DNA from: Sulfurovum zhangzhouensis
Lineage (GTDB): Bacteria; Campylobacterota; Campylobacteria; Campylobacterales; Sulfurovaceae
DNA length: 64,000 nucleotides
Assembly (NCBI RefSeq): GCF_030347965.1
Contig: NZ_JAQIBD010000004.1
Span: forward strand, 87,953 to 151,952
Direction: 5' to 3'
The notes under the pieces were generated by a model. That model saw only the letters and a program-made list of their open reading frames with translations. It ran no database searches and was not told the origin of the DNA. Made by a program: the position numbers and the translations under genes. This document shows positions 36,598 through 45,090 of this stretch, piece after piece (position 1 is the first letter of the stretch; each line of letters starts with the position of its first letter).

Positions 36598-38304
36598 TTG
36601 AAGCTGAAAAAACTTTTATGGATTGGACTATTCATCCAAACCTTAACTTATGGACAAGTCACTGTTGGTGCGATTCAATCGCAATTACAAACGTCATTAC
36701 AGAAACATATCAAAGGACAGAATAAAGATATCATACAAGCACTGTATGCGAGTTCCGGAAATCAGCCTTTATGGCTCGGTGATAAAAACGAACAAAAGAG
36801 GAATGAACTAATCAGGGCTTTGAAAGACCCATTATTCAACTATAAAGACAAGCCGTTTGATCAACCTTCTATCGCCGGACTCTATTATATGCTTGATAAT
36901 AATAATATTTCCTCTGCACAAAAAGCAAAAGTCTATGCTAGGCTGGATCTGATGTTGACAAACTCATTTGTTCGACTTGTACGTTTTATCGTACAAGGTG
37001 ATGTAGACTGGGATCTGGTACAAAAAAAACTTGCAGCACTAGAAACAAGCGATGATATTCATGCGGTTTGGGAAATGGAGACTAAACCTTTCCCGAATCA
37101 AAATGAACTGTATAGTGCTATAGAGAACGGTAATATCGATGCTTATCTATCCTCACTGATTCCAATGGAAAAACGATATAGAAAACTGGTCAAACTGCTT
37201 AAAGACTATCGAACCATGGAAAAATTTCCTAAAATCGAATATACCAAAGAACCACGTAAAATGGGTAGTCGAAGGAACAAAAATATAGCAGAGATAAAAA
37301 AACGTCTACAGATCATAGGAGATTATCCAAAAGATGCACCGATCAATACTACGTTTGACAAAGCACTTCAAGAAGCAGTGATCTCTTATCAAAAACGTTA
37401 CAATCTCAAAGTGGACGGACAGATCGATAAAGTCATGACCTATTATCTCAATCAGCCTGTCAAAAACGATATTCAAAGTATTATTACCAATCTGGATAAA
37501 ACCAAGCTCTATCCTAAAGAATTTGAAGATGAATATGTAGAAGTAAATATTCCAGACTTCAAATTACGTTACTATAAAAGCCATCGATTAGCTATGAGAA
37601 TGGGAGCCGTTGTAGGACGTATCGACCGCCCTACACCGCTTTTTAGTGATAAAATAGAATATATGGTACTTAACCCTACCTGGACTATTACAGACAATCT
37701 TGTCAAACGTGACCTGATCCCTGTACTGAAAGAACACCCGTCATATTTGATTGAAAATAATATCAAAGCATTCAGCGGCAATAAAGAGGTTGATGTCACT
37801 TACGAAATGATCGCTCCTTATAAGAACAGTGATAAACCTGTACCGTATAGTTTTGTCCAACAACCCGGCCCTGACAATGCACTGGGACGTGTGAAATTTA
37901 TGTTCCCTAACAAATACTCTGTTTATCTTCATGATACGGATAATAAGTCACTGCTAACAAGACGTTATAGAATTTACAGTTCAGGATGTATGCGTGTCCA
38001 AAAACCGTTTGATTTGATGAATACACTTTTGACACATACAAAAGGCCGTTATACAAAAGAAAAGATTGATCAAATACTTGAAAGTAATACGCCGACCACG
38101 ATTACCCTATCTTCTCATATACCGGTACATATCACCTATTTCACAGTGTTTGAAGAGGATGGAAAGGCACATTTCAAAAACGATATCTATCTCTATGACC
38201 AGATCATCAGTGAATCTATTATAGGTAGATCAAAACCGACATTCACTGTTCCTGATAAACGTGTTGTCTCTGTCAAAAAGAATGCTAAACCGCTCTCAAA
38301 CTAA
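36598..38304 (+). CDS. L,D-transpeptidase, YcbB/LdtD-type (second copy)
   Basis: Exported peptidoglycan crosslinking enzyme. The signal peptide (LLWIGLFIQTLTYG) is followed by a helical region, a peptidoglycan-binding domain (IKKRLQIIGDYP through LKVDGQIDKVMTYYLN) and a YkuD domain with LHDT and SSGCMRV around the catalytic Cys. The His before Gly-Cys found in the paralogue at 4622-6295 is Ser here, as in E. coli LdtD. The start is TTG, directly after the thyX TAG, with GAGAG upstream. A terminator hairpin follows at 38303-38325. Confidence 0.87.
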   Translation: MKLKKLLWIGLFIQTLTYGQVTVGAIQSQLQTSLQKHIKGQNKDIIQALYASSGNQPLWLGDKNEQKRNELIRALKDPLFNYKDKPFDQPSIAGLYYMLDNNNISSAQKAKVYARLDLMLTNSFVRLVRFIVQGDVDWDLVQKKLAALETSDDIHAVWEMETKPFPNQNELYSAIENGNIDAYLSSLIPMEKRYRKLVKLLKDYRTMEKFPKIEYTKEPRKMGSRRNKNIAEIKKRLQIIGDYPKDAPINTTFDKALQEAVISYQKRYNLKVDGQIDKVMTYYLNQPVKNDIQSIITNLDKTKLYPKEFEDEYVEVNIPDFKLRYYKSHRLAMRMGAVVGRIDRPTPLFSDKIEYMVLNPTWTITDNLVKRDLIPVLKEHPSYLIENNIKAFSGNKEVDVTYEMIAPYKNSDKPVPYSFVQQPGPDNALGRVKFMFPNKYSVYLHDTDNKSLLTRRYRIYSSGCMRVQKPFDLMNTLLTHTKGRYTKEKIDQILESNTPTTITLSSHIPVHITYFTVFEEDGKAHFKNDIYLYDQIISESIIGRSKPTFTVPDKRVVSVKKNAKPLSN

Positions 38305-38325
38305 CCTACAACATTTTTGTAGGTT
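38303..38325 (+). terminator. terminator hairpin after the second L,D-transpeptidase gene
   Basis: AACCTACAA-cattt-TTGTAGGTT, a perfect 9-bp stem that includes the last bases of the stop codon. It is followed by GGTTTCTACCTCATTTTTTA, a discontinuous T-rich flank. Confidence 0.6.
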
Positions 38326-38383
38326 GGTTTCTACCTCATTTTTTATAGCTTCACTGCGTTACGACTATTTCGGTTTTGCCCTT

Positions 38384-38409
38384 GTAAATAACAATTCATT
38401 GTTATTTAC
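38384..38409. repeat. 12-bp inverted repeat in a convergent junction (element C)
   Basis: GTAAATAACAAT-tc-ATTGTTATTTAC, perfect. It is flanked by GGTTTTGCCC and by GGGTCAGCCTTCGCGGGTCAC. It resembles elements A and B in layout (central palindrome with GC-rich shoulders) and position, not in sequence. Confidence 0.45.
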
Positions 38410-38464
38410 TTAACGGGTCAGCCTTCGCGGGTCACTCTGTTCCACCGCTTTGGTTTCGATCCTA

Positions 38465-38488
38465 AAAACATAAAGCAATTTATGTTTT
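38465..38488 (-). terminator. ruvC terminator overlapping its stop codon
   Basis: AAAACATAAA-gcaa-TTTATGTTTT, a perfect 10-bp stem. On the minus strand it is followed by a short T-run. The ruvC stop (38480-38482) and last two codons lie inside the stem, so the terminator is partly coding. Confidence 0.65.
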
Positions 38489-38968
38489 CTTAACTGGTCT
38501 CATCTTCACGCGTTGGAGATGTGTCCATGCAATAGCCATGGCATCGGTAATATCCAAAGGTTTAATCTCTTTCTTTATACCATACAGTTTTTTTACCATA
38601 AAAGCTACTTGCTCTTTTGCTGCTTTTCCGTTACCTGTAACAGCTTTTTTCACCTGTAAAGGAGTATATTCATAAAAGTATCCGACTTCTTGGAGGATTT
38701 TCAGTGACAATGCACCTCTGAATTGTGCCAGCTTTAAAACTGTTTTAGGGTTATACGCAAAGAAGATATCTTCTATTGCTACTTCATCAATTTGATGTGA
38801 CTTTAAAATCACATCAAATCCTTCTACCAGTTCAATGATCTGTTCTTGGAGTTCAGTAGCCTTGATTTTCAACAAACCGGCCTCCAAAAGTGAAAAATTT
38901 TTCCCATCCCAATTTAGAATACAATACCCTAAATTACGGCTTCCGGGGTCAATACCTAGTATATTCAT
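38480..38968 (-). CDS. ruvC: Holliday junction endonuclease RuvC
   Basis: Resolves four-way junctions made by RuvAB branch migration. The acidic catalytic residues lie in [16 protein letters not shown] (Asp7), AIEDIFF (Glu near 66) and the C-terminal [12 protein letters not shown]. Length 162 is standard. It is transcribed away from dnaA; its start codon overlaps the first DnaA box (38965-38973), so DnaA binding at the origin could touch ruvC transcription. Confidence 0.96.
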   Translation of the reverse strand: MNILGIDPGSRNLGYCILNWDGKNFSLLEAGLLKIKATELQEQIIELVEGFDVILKSHQIDEVAIEDIFFAYNPKTVLKLAQFRGALSLKILQEVGYFYEYTPLQVKKAVTGNGKAAKEQVAFMVKKLYGIKKEIKPLDITDAMAIAWTHLQRVKMRPVKKT

Positions 38969-39063
38969 TCACACCTTTGTTCACAATGTGAAAATCTTTA
39001 TTCACTACTGTTTAATGACGCTATTTTAGCCAATTTTGGTTAAAATACTAAAAGTTATTCACA
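38965..39063. other. oriC: origin region part 1: DnaA-box cluster upstream of dnaA
   Basis: Boxes at 38965-38973 (TCATTCACA, the H. pylori consensus), 38977-38985 (TTGTTCACA), 38986-38994 (minus strand TTTTCACAT), 38998-39006 (TTATTCACT) and 39055-39063 (TTATTCACA). TTCACA and TGTGAA form a palindrome at 38980-38992. With the cluster after dnaA this gives the split origin known from H. pylori. Confidence 0.7.
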
Positions 39064-39080
39064 TAAGGAAATCCTACCCG

Positions 39081-40409
39081 ATGAACATAGGCCAAAAAGT
39101 CATTTTTGAACTCAAAAAAGAGATCTCACAAACAGAATATGAACGTTATATAAAAAGTCTTGTCTATGACACGAAACGTTCAAGAAGTAATATTGTTTAC
39201 TTTTATGCTCCAAATATGATTATCGCAAAATGGATCAAAACAAAATATAAAGATAAACTTGAACATCTTTTTGAAGTCTATAATGAAATAAAACCCAAAG
39301 TAGAGATACAAGTAGGACAACAAAAAAGTGCGACTTCAACCACAAAGGCTCCGGTACCGACAGAAAAAAGCAGCGGGAAAAGTACCTATCTTAACCCTTC
39401 ACTCACATTTGACAGTTTTATTGTAGGGGATTCAAACCAGTTTGCCTATACTACCGCAAAATCAGTAGCAGAAAAACCGGGAAGACAATATAACCCTCTT
39501 TTCCTTTACGGAGGCGTTGGATTAGGGAAAACACACCTGCTGCAGGCAATCGGTAACTATCATATCTCTCTTGGGAAAACCGTTATCTATACTACAGCTG
39601 AACAATTCCTCAACTCATTTTTGACCCATCTTCGTTCACAGACAATGGACCGTTTCAGAGACAAGTTCAGAGAATGTGATACATTGCTTATCGATGATAT
39701 ACAGTTTATTTCTGATAAAGAAAAAACGCAAGATGAGTTTTTTCACACCTTCAATGAACTTCACAGTGCAAACAAACAGATCGTGATCACATCAGACAGA
39801 CAACCGAATAAAATATCAGGGCTTGTAGACAGGCTAAAAAGCCGCTTTGAATGGGGGCTTATGGCCGATATCCAACCACCGGGACTAGAAACAAAGATCG
39901 CCATCATTCAGAAAAAGTGTGAACTTGACGGTATTACCCTTGATAATGAGATTATCAACTTTATTGCAACTCATATGGGAGATAACATACGTGAGATCGA
40001 AGGGACTATCATCAAACTCAACGCTCTTTCTTCAATGCTCAACCAAGAGATTACTTTGGATTTTGCACAAAATGCGATCAAAGACCAACTCAAAGAAGAA
40101 AAAGAAAACATCACTATCGATGATATCATCAAAATTGTTTCCACAGAACTCAATGTAAAACCTTCAGATATCAAATCAAAAAAACGCACTAAGAATGTCG
40201 TTGATGCAAGAAGAACAGCTATCTATCTTGCTAGAGAACTTACACCAAGCTCTATGCCACAGATCGCTATGTATTTTGGGATGAAAGACCACACTGCCAT
40301 CTCTCATGCAATGAAAAAGATTAATGAGATCATAGAGACTAATGAAAATTTCAAAATATTGCTTGAAGAGCTTTCAAACAAAGTGAAAACAAACGCTTTA
40401 AACGCATAA
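39081..40409 (+). CDS. dnaA: chromosomal replication initiator DnaA
   Basis: Binds DnaA boxes and melts the origin. From MNIGQKVIFELKKEIS it has domain I, a short variable linker with Ser/Thr/Lys, the AAA+ domain (Walker A GGVGLGKTH, Walker B LLIDDIQF) and domain IV with the DNA-binding DHTAISHAMKKI helix. The ATG at 39081 follows AAGGA by 11 bases. An in-frame start at 39036 would add 15 residues and cover the last DnaA box, so it is not used. Confidence 0.96.
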   Translation: MNIGQKVIFELKKEISQTEYERYIKSLVYDTKRSRSNIVYFYAPNMIIAKWIKTKYKDKLEHLFEVYNEIKPKVEIQVGQQKSATSTTKAPVPTEKSSGKSTYLNPSLTFDSFIVGDSNQFAYTTAKSVAEKPGRQYNPLFLYGGVGLGKTHLLQAIGNYHISLGKTVIYTTAEQFLNSFLTHLRSQTMDRFRDKFRECDTLLIDDIQFISDKEKTQDEFFHTFNELHSANKQIVITSDRQPNKISGLVDRLKSRFEWGLMADIQPPGLETKIAIIQKKCELDGITLDNEIINFIATHMGDNIREIEGTIIKLNALSSMLNQEITLDFAQNAIKDQLKEEKENITIDDIIKIVSTELNVKPSDIKSKKRTKNVVDARRTAIYLARELTPSSMPQIAMYFGMKDHTAISHAMKKINEIIETNENFKILLEELSNKVKTNALNA

Positions 40410-40603
40410 ACACCGCCCTTTGGGTGCGTTATACTACTATAATAAAAAAAAGATATAATTTTAAAAGTGAATAGATGTGAACATTAATAAAAATATAAAC
40501 ATCTATCGAAGTTCGGGCAAATCGTTGTGTAAAGAGTTTTTCACATATTCAAATTGTATTACTATTATGTACTAATTTATTAAATTAAATAAGGGAAACG
40601 TCA
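40410..40603. other. oriC: origin region part 2: dnaA-dnaN intergenic with DnaA boxes and AT-rich tract
   Basis: A short hairpin region after dnaA (CACC/GGGTG) is followed by an AT tract at 40431-40465, the likely unwinding element. Boxes lie at 40466-40474 (minus CTATTCACT), 40476-40484 (minus ATGTTCACA) and 40538-40546 (TTTTCACAT). The arrangement of AT tract beside boxes supports origin function; only experiment can show where strands open. Confidence 0.65.
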
Positions 40604-41671
40604 ATGAAGATCAAAGCACAAAAACAAATTATTGAATCTATACTCATAAATCTCCAACCATTCTTAGAGAAAAAAGATGCAAGCCAAATCACTTCGCATG
40701 TCCTCTTTAAAACGGAAGATAATAAATGTGTAATAAAAGCTACAGATTCAGAAATTGGTTTAAAAATCGTAACAGATCACATCACTGTTGAACATGAAGG
40801 CTCTTTTACTGCCCATGGAAAAAAACTATTGGATATTGTGCGTATCCTAAAAGATGATGAGATCACACTTGAACTTCTTAATGATACGCTGGTCATCAAA
40901 CAAAAACAATCTAAATTCAAATTGCCTACCTTTGATCCAGATCTCTATCCTACATTCCCTATAATCAATGATAAACCTCAAATTTCACTTGATTCATTAA
41001 GTTTGATCAAAAATCTTAAAAAGATATCTCCTGCTATTGATACAAACAATCCAAAGTTTGAACTAAACGGGGCACTTATTAATATCAAAAATGATTCAAC
41101 TGACTTAGTAGGAACTGACACAAGACGTTTAGCTATTGCTACAATTGACAGTTCCAACAGTGAAGCGCTTTCACTTATCGTGCCTAAAAAAGCAATTCTT
41201 GAAATACAAAAACTTTTTCTAGATCAGATCAATATCTTTTTTGATGAAACAAATCTAATTATCACAAATGATAATTATTTCTTCTATACACGTTTGATCA
41301 ATGGAAAATTCCCAGATTATGAGAGAATCATTCCGTCATCAGTCAAACATTCAATTACTTTGCCTAAAAAAGAGATGGTGGAAGCGATAAAAATGATCAC
41401 AACAATCTCTCAAGAGATTAAAATGACATTCCTATCTGATACGATTATCTTCAACTCACTATCTGCAGACAATGTAGAAGCAAAAACAGAAATCGCACTT
41501 GAAACTGGATTGGCAGATAAATTCGAACTCTCTTTAAACAGTCGTTATCTGCTTGATTTCATTTCACAAATTGATTCAAATGAGTTCTTCATTCAATTTA
41601 ATGAACCGAGTTTACCATTTGTTGTCAAAGATGAAAACTTTATCACGATCATCATGCCGATCGTAGCATAA
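40604..41671 (+). CDS. dnaN: DNA polymerase III, beta sliding clamp
   Basis: Ring-shaped clamp that keeps polymerase III on DNA. The 355-residue protein has the three-domain clamp pattern and ends with ITIIMPIVA, matching the conserved C-terminal MPIR/V motif. It lies 194 bases after dnaA. In many relatives gyrB follows dnaN; here pyrG does, 19 bases later. Confidence 0.95.
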   Translation: MKIKAQKQIIESILINLQPFLEKKDASQITSHVLFKTEDNKCVIKATDSEIGLKIVTDHITVEHEGSFTAHGKKLLDIVRILKDDEITLELLNDTLVIKQKQSKFKLPTFDPDLYPTFPIINDKPQISLDSLSLIKNLKKISPAIDTNNPKFELNGALINIKNDSTDLVGTDTRRLAIATIDSSNSEALSLIVPKKAILEIQKLFLDQINIFFDETNLIITNDNYFFYTRLINGKFPDYERIIPSSVKHSITLPKKEMVEAIKMITTISQEIKMTFLSDTIIFNSLSADNVEAKTEIALETGLADKFELSLNSRYLLDFISQIDSNEFFIQFNEPSLPFVVKDENFITIIMPIVA

Positions 41672-41690
41672 CTATAAAGGATAAAATTAT

Positions 41691-43328
41691 ATGAGCGAAA
41701 ACGGAACAAAATATATTTTTGTTACAGGTGGAGTACTAAGTTCTCTTGGAAAAGGTATTACCGCTGCGAGTATTGGAACACTGCTGAAACATACAGGTCT
41801 AAGAGTAGGTGTACTTAAACTCGACCCTTATATCAACGTTGACCCGGGTACTATGTCTCCTCTTGAGCACGGTGAAGTATTTGTTACCAAAGATGGAGCG
41901 GAAACTGACCTTGACCTTGGACATTATGAGCGTTTTTTAGATACATCATTAACGAAAAAAAATAACTTTACGACCGGTCAAGTCTATAAAACGGTTATTG
42001 AAAATGAAAGAAAAGGTAAATACCTTGGAAAAACGATCCAGGTAGTTCCTCATATCGTAAATGAGATCAAAGAGCGTATTTTTAGAGCAGGTGAGGGTAA
42101 AGATATCCTGATCGTAGAGCTTGGCGGTACAACAGGTGATATCGAAGGTTTGCCGTATTTGGAGACAATCCGTCAAATGAAACATGAATTGGGTCGTGCA
42201 ATGGTAATGAACATCCATGTAACGCTGCTTCCATATATCAAAGTTGCCGGAGAACTTAAAACAAAGCCGACACAACACTCTATTCAGGAACTTAGACGTA
42301 TCGGTATTTCTCCTCATATGATCATTCTAAGAGCAGAACAACCTGTACCTACTGAGATCAAAAAGAAAATTGCTTATAGTTGTGATGTGGATGAAGATTC
42401 AGTGATCGTGGCTGAAGATGCTGCAACGATCTATCAGGTTCCGCTTAATTTCTTAAGACAGGATATTTTGACGCCTATCTGCAAACAACTGGATCTAGAT
42501 TCTTGCCAGCCAAAAATGGATGAATGGGCAGACCTTGTTCATAAAATCATTATGCCAAGCGATGAGATAAAAATCGCATTTGTAGGTAAATACTTAGATC
42601 TTAAAGAATCTTACAAATCACTCACTGAAGCACTGATCCATGCCGGTGCCCACCTTGATTCAAGAGTCAATATCAAATGGGTAGACAGTGAAAAGATAGA
42701 AGAAGAGGGTGCAGCAAAGTTTATCAAAGAATGTGACGGAGTGTTAGTTGCTGGTGGATTTGGTGAACGTGGTGTAGAAGGTAAGATCAAAGCGATACAG
42801 TATGCAAGAGAAGAGAAAATTCCTTTCTTGGGTATCTGTTTAGGTATGCAGCTTTCAATCATTGAGTATGGACGTAATGTATTAGGTCTTGAAGATGCAA
42901 ACTCTGTAGAGTTTAGCGAGAAGGCTAAAAACCCTATGATCTATCTGATCGATGAGTTTATCGATGCGAGTGGATCTAAACAGGTACGTACGAGTACATC
43001 ACCGCTTGGTGGTACACTCAGACTGGGTGAGTATGAATGTGAAACAAAAGAGGGATCTCATCTCAGAGAAGCATATGATGGTGCAGCAGTGATCTATGAA
43101 AGACATAGACACCGTTATGAGGCTAATCCAAAATACCGTGATGCTCTAGAGGCAAATGGGATGATTGTTACAGGTGAATCTCATGGGCTTGTTGATGCGA
43201 TTGAGGTGAAAGATCATCCATGGTTCCTTGGTGTTCAGTTCCACCCTGAGTTTACTTCAAGACTTCAAAACCCAAATCCTTCTATTTTGGCATTTGTAAA
43301 AGCCAGCATTGAAAATAGATCGAAATAA
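41691..43328 (+). CDS. pyrG: CTP synthase
   Basis: Aminates UTP to CTP with glutamine. The N-terminal synthetase domain opens with [17 protein letters not shown]; the C-terminal glutamine amidotransferase domain has the nucleophile in LGICLGMQL and the catalytic His and Glu in GVQFHPEF. At 545 residues it is full length. In Campylobacter jejuni pyrG and recJ are neighbours; here a divergent thioredoxin/amine-oxidase pair separates them. Confidence 0.96.
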   Translation: MSENGTKYIFVTGGVLSSLGKGITAASIGTLLKHTGLRVGVLKLDPYINVDPGTMSPLEHGEVFVTKDGAETDLDLGHYERFLDTSLTKKNNFTTGQVYKTVIENERKGKYLGKTIQVVPHIVNEIKERIFRAGEGKDILIVELGGTTGDIEGLPYLETIRQMKHELGRAMVMNIHVTLLPYIKVAGELKTKPTQHSIQELRRIGISPHMIILRAEQPVPTEIKKKIAYSCDVDEDSVIVAEDAATIYQVPLNFLRQDILTPICKQLDLDSCQPKMDEWADLVHKIIMPSDEIKIAFVGKYLDLKESYKSLTEALIHAGAHLDSRVNIKWVDSEKIEEEGAAKFIKECDGVLVAGGFGERGVEGKIKAIQYAREEKIPFLGICLGMQLSIIEYGRNVLGLEDANSVEFSEKAKNPMIYLIDEFIDASGSKQVRTSTSPLGGTLRLGEYECETKEGSHLREAYDGAAVIYERHRHRYEANPKYRDALEANGMIVTGESHGLVDAIEVKDHPWFLGVQFHPEFTSRLQNPNPSILAFVKASIENRSK

Positions 43329-43357
43329 TAAGGGCTAACTACCCAAAATTACATTAG

Positions 43358-43375
43358 AGAGCCTAAAAAGGCTCT
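43358..43375. terminator. hairpin after pyrG
   Basis: AGAGCCT-aaaa-AGGCTCT, a 7-bp stem 30 bases after the pyrG stop. There is no T-run, so it is a weak terminator candidate. Confidence 0.4.
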
Positions 43376-43496
43376 TAGATGTACACTTCAGTAAAGGGGT
43401 TATTTTACCCTCCCATTTTTTTGTTTTTTAAGATATATTATCCAATACATTTAGGATATTCATGTTTATATATGATTCAATCTCATTAGATTGCGC

Positions 43497-43940
43497 TTAT
43501 AAAGCAACCTGTATGAGACTTTCTGCCCACATGGAGAGTTGATCTTTTGAAAGAGCATTACTGAAACGATTCATCTCTATACTTTTGTTAAAAGCGATGA
43601 CTGTCGGAAGAGAATTTACACCGTATTGTCTTGCAAGGTCCGGATAATCAAGGGTATTAACTTTTAAAAAACGTACTTCAAGCTCGCAGCTTTTTGCTGC
43701 TGCTTCGAAGTCTGGCTGCATCTTCATACAAGGTGCACAATCAGGAGAGTAAAAATCGACTAATACCGGAATGTCGTTCTTTTCAAGATGAATTTTAAAG
43801 CTTTCTTCATTACACTCAAGGGGTGACGTATCATTTAGTAGATCTGAACATGAGCTGCATAGTACCTCTTTACGGTTCACTTCAACTTGAACATTGTTCA
43901 CTGCATTACAATGGGGACAGACGATATTAAGAGTTTGCAT
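43497..43940 (-). CDS. trxC: thioredoxin 2 (TrxC-like, zinc-finger form)
   Basis: Cytoplasmic dithiol oxidoreductase. The N-terminal zinc ribbon (CPHC at about residues 8-11 and CSSC near 29-32) precedes a thioredoxin fold whose active site is CAPC rather than the usual CGPC, which shifts redox potential. The cis-proline lies in NSLPTVIAF. I start at ATG 43940 with AAAGGATAAAC upstream; the longer reading frame to 44009 overlaps the divergent gene. It may be induced in oxidative stress, but no operator is evident. Confidence 0.85.
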   Translation of the reverse strand: MQTLNIVCPHCNAVNNVQVEVNRKEVLCSSCSDLLNDTSPLECNEESFKIHLEKNDIPVLVDFYSPDCAPCMKMQPDFEAAAKSCELEVRFLKVNTLDYPDLARQYGVNSLPTVIAFNKSIEMNRFSNALSKDQLSMWAESLIQVAL

Positions 43941-44000
43941 GTTTATCCTTTGAGAATTTTTGAATGATATATGCATATTTAATGCTACAAGGAACAAATG

Positions 44001-45011
44001 ATGAAACAACGAATAATTATTATCGGTGCAGGTATCAGCGGTTTATATGCAGCGATGCAGCTTGAGCAGCAATTTGAAGTGACAATACTTGAAGCAAGAG
44101 AGCGTGTAGGTGGCAGAGCATTGAGTATCAATGGACATGACTTGGGTCCATCATGGATATGGTCACACCATAAGCATGCTTTAGAGCTTGTAAGTTCACT
44201 AGGTTTGGAGATGTTCTTGCAATACACTGAAGGATTGGCCTTGTATCAAACTACAGATGTACAATGTTTTAATCCGCCACCCCAAGAACCTGCCGCACGT
44301 ATAGTAGGCGGCATCGGTGCTTTCACCGAAGCGATTGTAAATTCTTTAAGTAAAACACAAATTAGATTGAATGAAGCAGTGACATCGATCGTTAAGAAGA
44401 GTGAAGGGTTGCAGGTTTATACAAAAAATACAAACTACGAAGCAGATTTTGTGATCAATACGATGCCACCCAGAATTGCCGCAAACATTGAATATTCTCC
44501 GCCGTTACCTTTTTCTCAAGTAGAATTATTGCGCTCGATTCCGACATGGATGGGGTACGTTGTAAAAGTGGTTGTAACCTATGAAACAGCTTTTTGGAGA
44601 GATGAAGGACTCAGCGGTTTTGCTTTTTGTCACAGCCGCCCTTTAAGCGAAGTGCATGATGCAGTAACGAAAGATGAAGCAGCACTATTTGGTTTTGCAG
44701 GATCCAGGTATGCGGATAATGATTTCAAAGAAAAAGTAATAGAGCAGCTCACTAAGTTATTTGGACACAAAGCAAAAGAGTATAAAAACATTTATGTTGT
44801 AGATTGGAATAGAGAGGCATTTACGGCTGTTATAGAAGATATGGCTCCGCTTGCAAGTCATCCGCAGTACGGTTACGATATTAATGCAATGGATGGGAAA
44901 CTTTTATTTGCCGGAACAGAGAGCAGTTTTGGAGAAGGGGGTTATATAGAAGGTGCGATAAGAAGTGCACTACGTAACATTGACAAAGTTATAAAGATTT
45001 CAGAAAAATGA
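44001..45011 (+). CDS. flavin-containing amine oxidase family protein
   Basis: FAD enzyme related to monoamine oxidase. The N-terminal dinucleotide motif IIIIGAGISGLYAAMQLE is followed by LEARERVGGRALSI, and a C-terminal GTESSFGEGGYIEGAIRS makes the FAD contact typical of the family. At 336 residues it is short; the substrate is unknown. Two adjacent ATGs follow AAGGA; I use the one seven bases away. It is divergent from the thioredoxin gene, and the two form an insertion between pyrG and recJ. Confidence 0.85.
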   Translation: MKQRIIIIGAGISGLYAAMQLEQQFEVTILEARERVGGRALSINGHDLGPSWIWSHHKHALELVSSLGLEMFLQYTEGLALYQTTDVQCFNPPPQEPAARIVGGIGAFTEAIVNSLSKTQIRLNEAVTSIVKKSEGLQVYTKNTNYEADFVINTMPPRIAANIEYSPPLPFSQVELLRSIPTWMGYVVKVVVTYETAFWRDEGLSGFAFCHSRPLSEVHDAVTKDEAALFGFAGSRYADNDFKEKVIEQLTKLFGHKAKEYKNIYVVDWNREAFTAVIEDMAPLASHPQYGYDINAMDGKLLFAGTESSFGEGGYIEGAIRSALRNIDKVIKISEK

Positions 45012-45090
45012 TAGGATAAAAGAAGTTTTCCGATATGATGACAAAAAAGTAACGCAGTAAGACTAAATTATCAATAATGGAAAATATATT

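Noticed and set aside
41691-43328. Expected gyrB after dnaN.
   Set aside because: The gene is clearly pyrG with both domains; the absence of gyrB here is a difference in gene order, not a lesion.
45049-45075. Word GTAACGCAGTAAG before recJ resembles GTAACGCAGTGAAG on the minus strand of element C.
   Set aside because: Only about 12 bases match, with no surrounding structure; chance cannot be excluded.
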